12,261 nucleotides of DNA from Bacteroidales bacterium (GTDB taxonomy: Bacteria > Bacteroidota > Bacteroidia > Bacteroidales > ML635J-15). The notes under the pieces were generated by a model, which made no database searches, had not been told where the DNA came from, and saw only the letters and a list, made by a program, of their open reading frames with translations. Shown here piece by piece: positions 6,757-12,261 of the stretch. The position numbers and the translations under genes were made by a program. Location of the stretch: NCBI GenBank assembly GCA_028696755.1, contig JAQVGK010000046.1:1-12261 (forward strand), given 5' to 3'. How positions within the stretch are numbered: the first letter of the stretch is position 1; each line of letters begins with the position of its first letter.

Positions 6757-9684
6757 TTATTTAACAATGATTTTGGTAGTTTGAACAGCTTCACCAGCTT
6801 TCATTCTTACAAGATAAACTCCTGAATTTAACTTAGAGCAGTTGTATTCTTTAGAATGTCTTCCTTTAGCAAGATTGTTGTAAGTAACCAAATCAACAAG
6901 TTTTCCCTGAATATCGAAGATTCCAATCTGAACATCAGAGTTTTTATCAATGTTGATGCTGAAGTTAGTGCTTTCAGATGCTGGATTTGGGAATACCGAA
7001 ACAGAACTTGATAAATTGTTATTGCTTATTGGCGCAACGTTTGTTGGTCCACCGAAATCTTTGCAAACGAATGCACCGCGTCCGTGAGTACCAACATAAA
7101 TATAACCATGGTTTCTAACTCCAGAATCTTGGTTAATGCCTTCAATCCAACCGTTACGGTGAATTTGTTGACGAAGAGAGTACACCGGAACATAGTCAAG
7201 ACCATTAGTGTTTTCATCATTCCAAACTGGAGCAGAAGCTGTAATGTCATTTGTAGCATATACACCAAACTCGGTACCAACAATAACTTTTCTAGAATCG
7301 TTCCAAACTATAACAGCATCATAAACTGGCATAGAAGGAAGATTTCCTTGTTTTGACACAAAACTTCCAGCACCTGAGCTAATAGCATTAGCAACGTTTG
7401 CACTGGTTGAGTAATATACAAAGTTAGAAGCGCCGTAGTTACCTAATGTAATAACAACATTGCCTGCAAATTCAGGATCTACTCCAATTCCTGTAATAGT
7501 ACGGTTGTTGAATTGAGCAATCATATCCACAGTAAGACCATAAGCAGCATTTATATTATCCATTTGAGCGCTAGTTCTGTTTTCAACAAAGCCTTTTATT
7601 CTGAATAAAGCAGAATTATTTCCTGAAGTTGTAGCTACGTAAAGAATGTCGCCATCAGCTGACCATTCCATACAATTAGCCACATAGCCAGGAATCGATG
7701 CTACTGGCAACCAGTCGGCAGATTTTCTTATGCTAAGAGCATCTCTAGTTACCCAGATGCTACCGTTAAAACCAACTGCAAATAGAGATTGGAAAGTATC
7801 ATGTGCTTTAATTGTATCATCTTCTGCAACATCTTCGGTAAGTGTAACATAAAAATATCTACCAGGAACATTACTTTCAACATCAACAATTTCACCTGCT
7901 TCAAAGTCGCGAGGAGCTTGTTTGTAAACTGTGTCGATAGAGTTTTCATCATAGAAACTTTCCCATAAAGCAATAGGAGTTACAAAAGGATGTCCTGCAT
8001 CATCATCGCCAATGCCAGAAACTGTAGCAGATACTCTAGTGCTGTAAGGACTAGTCATCGTATTTGCATTGCCTTTTTCATCAGATCTGTACAGTTGTCC
8101 ATAATATACGGTAGTGAAAATAATATCAGGATTAATTTGAGAAATCTCTGAGTAACCACCATCACCACCACTCACTTCATAGTATTCATGAGAAGTCCCA
8201 GTACTTACATTGTTTGCAGGGTTAAGTAAAATTGAACCATTGTCTTGAGTTCCACCTAAGATTTCAGACTCAACAACACCATGAGATATTGCATAAAACT
8301 GAGTAACGTTAAAGTATTTGTTTTTTAGTTGCCAAGTTGTGCCACCATCAGTAGATCTGTGAATACCTCCATCTGAACCACAGAAAACTATGTCGGGGTT
8401 AGTTGGGTGGAAAACAAGTGCATGTTGGTCAGCATGAACATATTGTAAATCGTTTACATCGATACTCCAATAAGTAAGAAGGTTCCAACCTTCGGTTTTT
8501 CCCCAATTCCACAAAGAGTACTGACCACCGAGAATAATTCGGTCTTCGTCATCAGGATAAACCGTAATTACGTTATCATAAGTACCTTGTTCACCAAGTG
8601 GGTTAAAGTTAACGGAGCCGCCTGGGCCGATAATATACCAATCCTGACCTTTATTGTCGGATCTGTAAACATTTAATAAGCTTCCATCTGATTTTGTACA
8701 CTGTGCATAAACGATATTTGAATTTGTAGGAGCAATCGCAAACTCTGTACGTGATGAGTTTAATGGTAAATCTCCTTCTGAAGAACCAGTAATTTTTTCC
8801 CATGAGCCATAGGCCCCGCCTTCGTAAGAAACATAAGCATTTACACCAAGGTCCGCTATTAAAAAGTTTCCATCTGAACTAATTTTTATATCACCAGAGA
8901 ACTCGTTTATTGGGAAATCAGCAACATTTAATACTGGATTTGTCCAAGTCGCTCCTCCATCGGAACTCATTTGAACACCTCTGTTTGTAGCGGCAAAAAT
9001 TTTGCCTGCAATTGTTGGGTGAGCAACAAGTTTGTTAACATAAACGAAAGTGTTTTTACTTTCGGAAGTTGACCATGTCGATTCGAGTCTTGTGAAAGTA
9101 TTTCCATCTGTAGATTTCCAAATACCAGCTCCTTCAAAACCTCTTGAGCCTGTGCCGTATCCCTGGTAGAAACCTTCGCCTGTACCGAAATATATTGCTC
9201 CTGAAGCATCCTGACAGATAGTACCTATGTTTAAATTAGGGATATCATTAGTTTCATTATCTCCAGAATACTTAACCTGAGTCCAAGAATTACCTGATGT
9301 AGTTGATTTCCATAATCCACCTGAAACACCACCAGCATACATAATGTTTGGATTGTTTTTGTCGAAAATAATAGCACGACAACGGCCTCCAATATTTGTA
9401 GGGCCAAGTTCTTTCCAAGTAAGTGAAGAACCTGATTTTGCCTGACGTAGCAAAGCAATTTGCTTTAGTGCATTGTCAATATCCTTGATATCTACACTGC
9501 CGGTGAGTAAATTGTTGCGTCTTTGAGCCTGCCACTCTGCAGCGCCGTGAATTGTGTTTTTGGTTATCTCTTTGTTTTCGCTGCGTGGAACATAGAGTTG
9601 TTCTTTGCTAAACGAAAAATTCAGGATTAATGCTCCCGAAATTATCACTAGCGAACCAATCAAACCTAAAGCTAATCTCTTCAT
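6757..9684 (-). CDS. Secreted BNR/sortilin-type beta-propeller protein with T9SS type A sorting domain
   Basis: A 975-residue protein. A hydrophobic N-terminal signal (MKRLALGLIGSLVIISGALIL) directs Sec export; the C-terminal 80 or so residues are a Por/T9SS sorting tail with FPNP at 898-901, GIFDIQGK and a final KIIVK. Between them are beta-propeller repeats with BNR/Asp-box motifs: STTSGNSWT (about 127), STDGNTFT (190), SSDGGATWT (240), SDNKGQDW (341) and STDGGTTWQ (444), each after a strand such as IMYAGG or IVFCGSDGG. A second set of propeller-like blades without clear Asp boxes covers about 510-880. I see no sialidase or protease catalytic set, so a surface or extracellular binding role is more likely than an enzyme. 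The upstream TTG at 9690 could add two residues, but ATG at 9684 gives the better signal start. It is followed by a strong terminator and appears to be monocistronic. Confidence 0.9.
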   Translation of the reverse strand: MKRLALGLIGSLVIISGALILNFSFSKEQLYVPRSENKEITKNTIHGAAEWQAQRRNNLLTGSVDIKDIDNALKQIALLRQAKSGSSLTWKELGPTNIGGRCRAIIFDKNNPNIMYAGGVSGGLWKSTTSGNSWTQVKYSGDNETNDIPNLNIGTICQDASGAIYFGTGEGFYQGYGTGSRGFEGAGIWKSTDGNTFTRLESTWSTSESKNTFVYVNKLVAHPTIAGKIFAATNRGVQMSSDGGATWTNPVLNVADFPINEFSGDIKISSDGNFLIADLGVNAYVSYEGGAYGSWEKITGSSEGDLPLNSSRTEFAIAPTNSNIVYAQCTKSDGSLLNVYRSDNKGQDWYIIGPGGSVNFNPLGEQGTYDNVITVYPDDEDRIILGGQYSLWNWGKTEGWNLLTYWSIDVNDLQYVHADQHALVFHPTNPDIVFCGSDGGIHRSTDGGTTWQLKNKYFNVTQFYAISHGVVESEILGGTQDNGSILLNPANNVSTGTSHEYYEVSGGDGGYSEISQINPDIIFTTVYYGQLYRSDEKGNANTMTSPYSTRVSATVSGIGDDDAGHPFVTPIALWESFYDENSIDTVYKQAPRDFEAGEIVDVESNVPGRYFYVTLTEDVAEDDTIKAHDTFQSLFAVGFNGSIWVTRDALSIRKSADWLPVASIPGYVANCMEWSADGDILYVATTSGNNSALFRIKGFVENRTSAQMDNINAAYGLTVDMIAQFNNRTITGIGVDPEFAGNVVITLGNYGASNFVYYSTSANVANAISSGAGSFVSKQGNLPSMPVYDAVIVWNDSRKVIVGTEFGVYATNDITASAPVWNDENTNGLDYVPVYSLRQQIHRNGWIEGINQDSGVRNHGYIYVGTHGRGAFVCKDFGGPTNVAPISNNNLSSSVSVFPNPASESTNFSINIDKNSDVQIGIFDIQGKLVDLVTYNNLAKGRHSKEYNCSKLNSGVYLVRMKAGEAVQTTKIIVK

Positions 9685-9767
9685 ATTCAAAAGTTTACGT
9701 TAAAACAATGCTAATAAAAATGTTTAAAAATTCAAACGTCTAATATAGATACAATTATTTTAATATG

Positions 9768-9775
9768 CAAAAATA
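9768..9775 (-). promoter_or_regulatory. Possible -7 box (TATTTTTG) for the BNR/T9SS gene
   Basis: Within the 118-bp AT-rich gap, the minus strand contains TATTTTTG, a TAnnTTTG match 84 bp before the ATG at 9684. The nearest upstream TTG (9790-9792) is only 14 bp away, closer than usual, so support is weak. Confidence 0.25.
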
Positions 9776-9802
9776 TTTATCAATGTTTTCAACATATTAT
9801 AT

Positions 9803-10618
9803 TTAATTATTTTTTCTTTCTTCTTTCCTAAGTCCTTTACGGTATTCACGGTTTAGTCTGGCATCGAATTTTTCGCCAAAATGATAACTTATGTAAAGAT
9901 AAAGAAAGTTTGTAGTAGTCTGATTAGCCATTATTTCAACAGGAATTAGATATGTGTCGAAAATTACACCTGTCTCAAGAACTCTCGATTTCATTACGTC
10001 ACGACTGAAATCGAAATGTAATCCGAATTTTGCATAAAATCCTGGATGTAGTTTGATTTCGCTTATGCCTAATATAAATGGTGCTTTCCCTACTATGTCT
10101 AGAGGACTGCTTTGTAGAGCAGGGTCAAATTTGCTAAAGGATGTGTAAAAGTTTGCTTTATCTGTTGATATTGGCACAATGCTATCAATAACTTCGTAAT
10201 AAATAGGCTTACTTATACCTAAAATTCCGCCTCCCGATAAAGACAAATGGATGGATATACTTTTTTTATCTCTTTTTTCAAAAATCATTCGGTTAATGCC
10301 GTAGCCAAACTTAAGATTGGTAAATGAGAATGTCTTTCCGTAAACATACCTGTTAGGGTAGGTAAAAGTTGTATTTGTAAATTTAACTTCTTTTGGACTT
10401 TTTACGTAATTTATTTCAGACTCGAAAAATCTTCTGTTTCTGTAATTTATTCGTGTTGAATAGTTATAGTATAAACCTGCCCCATTTGAATTTAATTTTA
10501 TGCCATATGAGTGCATATTATATTTGTCGGGTTCGCGTTCGGTGCTAAACTCGCCTTGAGCAAAAAGTCCCGCACTCAGGAATGTTACAAAAAAGATATG
10601 CAGTAATAATACTTTCAT
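9803..10618 (-). CDS. Predicted outer-membrane beta-barrel protein, unknown function
   Basis: A 271-residue protein with a signal peptide (MKVLLLHIFFVTFLSAGLFA, cleavage before QGEF). The mature sequence has alternating polar and aromatic strands typical of small outer-membrane barrels, e.g. GIKLNSNGAGLYYNYSTRIN, FFESEINYV, FSFTNLKFGYGINRM, ISIHLSLSGGGILGI, FYAKFGLHFDFS and LYLYISYHFG. It ends in a strongly charged tail of about 23 residues (from EKFDARLNREYRKG) rather than a terminal aromatic residue, so the last strand ends well before the C-terminus and the tail probably faces the periplasm. I do not recognise a named family. It lies 51 bp downstream of a small lipoprotein gene on the same strand and may share its transcript. 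The start codon is in the loop of a strong hairpin, described separately, which suggests control of translation. Confidence 0.75.
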   Translation of the reverse strand: MKVLLLHIFFVTFLSAGLFAQGEFSTEREPDKYNMHSYGIKLNSNGAGLYYNYSTRINYRNRRFFESEINYVKSPKEVKFTNTTFTYPNRYVYGKTFSFTNLKFGYGINRMIFEKRDKKSISIHLSLSGGGILGISKPIYYEVIDSIVPISTDKANFYTSFSKFDPALQSSPLDIVGKAPFILGISEIKLHPGFYAKFGLHFDFSRDVMKSRVLETGVIFDTYLIPVEIMANQTTTNFLYLYISYHFGEKFDARLNREYRKGLRKEERKNN

Positions 10619-10638
10619 TTCATAAAGTTATTACTGCA
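10599..10638 (-). promoter_or_regulatory. Start-codon hairpin of the beta-barrel gene
   Basis: In the minus-strand mRNA, TGCAGTAATAA (10638-10628) pairs perfectly with TTATTACTGCA (10609-10599). Inside, after a 2-nt bulge, CTTT pairs with AAAG, leaving the 8-nt loop ATGAAATG. The loop holds two ATGs: the first opens a two-codon ORF (ATG AAA TGA) that overlaps the second, which starts the barrel gene. The 3' arm encodes residues 4-7 of the signal peptide. The structure is seen directly; a regulatory role is inferred. Confidence 0.5.
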
Positions 10639-10669
10639 AAAATAAGCAAATGATTATTATAAAACTAAT

Positions 10670-10798
10670 TTAAGCTCTTTTTTCTACGCTATTAGCTTGT
10701 GCTTTGCCGTATGCAGGGCAATCATTAACTGTTTTACATGAACTAATTCCCAATATTATGAGAGCAAGAATCGATGCTATTACTATTATTTTTTTCAT
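10670..10798 (-). CDS. Small (42-residue) lipoprotein
   Basis: A short ORF starting at ATG 10798 and ending with TAA at 10672-10670. It begins MKKIIVIASILALIILG, a positively charged and hydrophobic signal, followed by the lipobox ISSC with the lipidated Cys at residue 21. The mature peptide is only 22 residues: CKTVNDCPAY, then GKAQANSVEKRA. From memory, tiny lipoproteins with a CPAY-type motif soon after the lipid Cys are common in Bacteroidota, but no function is known to me. The mature part has a second Cys at residue 27. It is 51 bp upstream of the beta-barrel gene on the same strand, so they may be co-transcribed and both envelope-located. The textbook lipoprotein signal makes it very likely to be a real gene despite its length. 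Confidence 0.75.
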   Translation of the reverse strand: MKKIIVIASILALIILGISSCKTVNDCPAYGKAQANSVEKRA

Positions 10799-10887
10799 AA
10801 TAAATTATTTAATGGTGCAATATTATTAAAATTATCCATACAATAAACGAAATATTTGGGTATTTTATTAACAAAAACGGGTTAAAA

Positions 10888-10910
10888 AAAAGAGGCTTTC
10901 GGCCTCTTTT
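10888..10910. terminator. Terminator after the Ig-repeat/T9SS gene
   Basis: AAAAGAGGC (10888-10896) pairs with GCCTCTTTT (10902-10910) around a 5-base loop. On the minus strand it lies 20 bp after the stop at 10931 and is followed by a run of T (complement of the A-run from 10884), forming an intrinsic terminator. It separates this gene from the small lipoprotein gene. Confidence 0.85.
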
Positions 10911-10930
10911 CTTTTAAAAGCTTATTTTGA

Positions 10931-12261
10931 TTATTGTTTTATCAGTTTTGAAGTGTATTGCTGATTTTGACCCTTAACAACAATTGTATAAACGCCATTG
11001 CTAAAACTAGAGATGTCTATTTGTTTTTTATCTGTGCTTAATATCTCACGTCCTAAACAATCGTAAATGTTAATGTTTACAATGTTTTCACCATCAATGT
11101 TAATAATTTCACTCGATGGATTTGGATAAATTGAGTACTTATTGATGTTTTCTGTTTCAACGCTTGCTCCTGGAATTACAGTAATTATTACTTCGTCGGA
11201 AGCAATACATCCATTAGAACCTGTTACAGTAACCGAGATGCTATTAATTCCCATTTCAAGGTCTGAAGCATTAACAACAATATAATCAGTTGTAGCACCA
11301 GTCGACCATAAATATTCTGTGTGACCTAGTTGAGTTCCAAAAATCAGAACTTGATCTTCATCAACAATCATATCTTCGCCAAGATCTACATCAGGGCTGG
11401 GTTGTATCGAAAGTGTCATTTCATCTGAGTTTGAACAGCCATTAATATCGGTGATTGTGCATGAATATACTCCAGCTGTATCAATTGTGATAGTTTGAGT
11501 AGCTGCACCAGTATTCCATAAGTATGAAACTGATTCCGGTGCTGATAATTCCGCATTTAAACCATCGCAGAACTGTAAATCTTCTCCAATATTTATTGCT
11601 GGCAATTCGTTAAATAATACATAAACAGAATCGTTTCCAAAGCATCCACCCTCGTCAGTAACTGTTAGGTAATACCAATCAGTATTTGCAACTTCAATAG
11701 AAATTGTTTCTTCACTAGTACTCCATAACCATTCTACACCAATTTCTGTTGCTAAAACTTCCGTATTTCCTTGACATGATTCAATAGTGTCGTTTTCGTA
11801 TAAACTAAACTCAAAGCTAGTTCCAAATTCAATCATAATATCATCAGATACTCCACAGCCATTTTCGTTTAGTAGTGTTAATGTATAAGTTCCAGTTTCG
11901 GTAACTTCTATGCTCTGAGTTGTTTCAAGTGTTGACCAAAGGTAATCCAAATCTATGACTTCGGGGCCAGTAATTAAGTAAGATGCAGCACAAGTGTAGA
12001 TGTCTTCGCCCAAGTCAAATGTTTCAGGAAGCTCAACTAACTGAACATAAGTAGAATCATTACCCGAGCAAGTAGCAATGGTTACAGTTAGGTAATACCA
12101 ACCTTCTTCTGTTACTTCAATTTCTTGGGTGTCTTCACCTTCACCCCATTCGTAAGTGTCTCCTAAAGGCGCTGTTAAGGTTAAGCTCGAACCTGCACAT
12201 AAAAGAACTGTATCCTCAAAAGCAATTTCAACCTCGTCAAAGAATGTAATATCTGAACTAG
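10931..12261 (-). CDS. Secreted multi-domain Ig/PKD-like repeat protein with T9SS type A tail, 5'-truncated
   Basis: The frame is open from the right edge to the stop at 10931, giving about 442 visible residues; the N-terminus with signal peptide lies outside. The TTG at 12013 is an internal Leu codon, not a start. Five tandem repeats of about 65-80 residues are visible, each with the pattern LGED..C, YLWSTG..T..I.V, G.Y.LTVT..GC..SD. Such Cys-containing Ig/PKD-like modules are common in very large Bacteroidota surface adhesins and gliding-associated proteins. The C-terminal 70 residues are a T9SS sorting tail (YSIYPNP, NINIYDCLGRE, SNGVYTIVVKG, KLIKQ), so the protein is exported and probably anchored on the surface. 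It is strongly acidic, as expected for such repeats. An adhesive or structural role is likely; a catalytic domain could lie in the unseen N-terminal part. Confidence 0.9.
   Translation of the reverse strand, partial: SSDITFFDEVEIAFEDTVLLCAGSSLTLTAPLGDTYEWGEGEDTQEIEVTEEGWYYLTVTIATCSGNDSTYVQLVELPETFDLGEDIYTCAASYLITGPEVIDLDYLWSTLETTQSIEVTETGTYTLTLLNENGCGVSDDIMIEFGTSFEFSLYENDTIESCQGNTEVLATEIGVEWLWSTSEETISIEVANTDWYYLTVTDEGGCFGNDSVYVLFNELPAINIGEDLQFCDGLNAELSAPESVSYLWNTGAATQTITIDTAGVYSCTITDINGCSNSDEMTLSIQPSPDVDLGEDMIVDEDQVLIFGTQLGHTEYLWSTGATTDYIVVNASDLEMGINSISVTVTGSNGCIASDEVIITVIPGASVETENINKYSIYPNPSSEIINIDGENIVNINIYDCLGREILSTDKKQIDISSFSNGVYTIVVKGQNQQYTSKLIKQ
11150..12261 (-). repeat. Five tandem Ig/PKD-like protein repeats
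   Basis: Approximate boundaries by alignment of the LGED, YLWST and NGC motifs: repeat 1 about 12020-12261 (cut by the edge), repeat 2 about 11789-12019, repeat 3 about 11594-11788, repeat 4 about 11387-11593, repeat 5 about 11150-11386. The repeats are clear at protein level but divergent at DNA level, indicating old duplications rather than recent expansion. Repeat 5 lacks the first Cys. Confidence 0.8.

Noticed and set aside
7026..7283. Short ORFs overlapping the BNR protein gene on both strands
   Set aside because: They are alternative frames of a long, clearly coding gene and have low-complexity, non-protein-like composition.
9685..9690. TTG start giving two extra residues on the BNR/T9SS protein
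   Set aside because: The ATG at 9684 gives a normal Lys-containing signal peptide start, and nothing favours the TTG.
9783..9795. Small hairpin ATGTT-TTC-AACAT after the beta-barrel gene
   Set aside because: Only five AT-rich pairs with a 3-base loop; too weak to call as a terminator.
10818..10825. TAATATTG on the minus strand as a promoter box for the small lipoprotein
   Set aside because: One mismatch to TAnnTTTG and only a 15-bp spacer to the nearest TTG; not enough in such AT-rich DNA.

Overview
The window looks like a chromosomal piece of an AT-rich Bacteroidota genome, probably Bacteroidales/Marinilabiliales-like. The reasons are two proteins with type IX secretion (T9SS) C-terminal sorting tails, a TonB-dependent receptor with an N-terminal carboxypeptidase-regulatory-like domain, TAnnTTTG promoter -7 boxes, and start codons without Shine-Dalgarno sequences. 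The species assignment is inference. Both ends cut through genes. I see no RNA genes, CRISPR arrays, insertion sequences or phage genes.

Layout, left to right. (1) 1-962, plus strand: the C-terminal part of an AAA_14/DUF4143 ATPase. (2) 1026-4177, minus strand: a two-gene unit of a TonB-dependent outer-membrane receptor followed 20 bp later by a secreted DUF2271-like protein. (3) 4178-4380: a divergent AT-rich promoter region. (4) 4381-5622, plus strand: a MacB/FtsX-type ABC transporter permease with no ATPase partner in view, whose candidate promoter abuts its start codon. (5) 5672-6679, minus strand: glyceraldehyde-3-phosphate dehydrogenase, sharing a terminator hairpin with the convergent permease gene. 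(6) 6757-9684, minus strand: a large secreted BNR/sortilin-type beta-propeller protein with a T9SS tail; its terminator runs straight into the GAPDH promoter. (7) 9803-10618, minus strand: a predicted outer-membrane beta-barrel protein whose start codon lies in the loop of a strong hairpin. (8) 10670-10798, minus strand: a 42-residue lipoprotein just upstream of it. (9) 10931-12261, minus strand: the C-terminal part of a secreted protein made of Ig/PKD-like repeats with a T9SS tail.

Most genes concern the cell envelope or secretion (receptor, periplasmic protein, permease, barrel, lipoprotein, two T9SS cargos), with one housekeeping glycolytic gene among them. Nothing amounts to a clear new multi-gene system. 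The most interesting small-scale signals are the hairpin presenting the start codon at about 10599-10638, the fused terminator-promoter at 6702-6740, the possibly leaderless permease mRNA, and the short lipoprotein gene.
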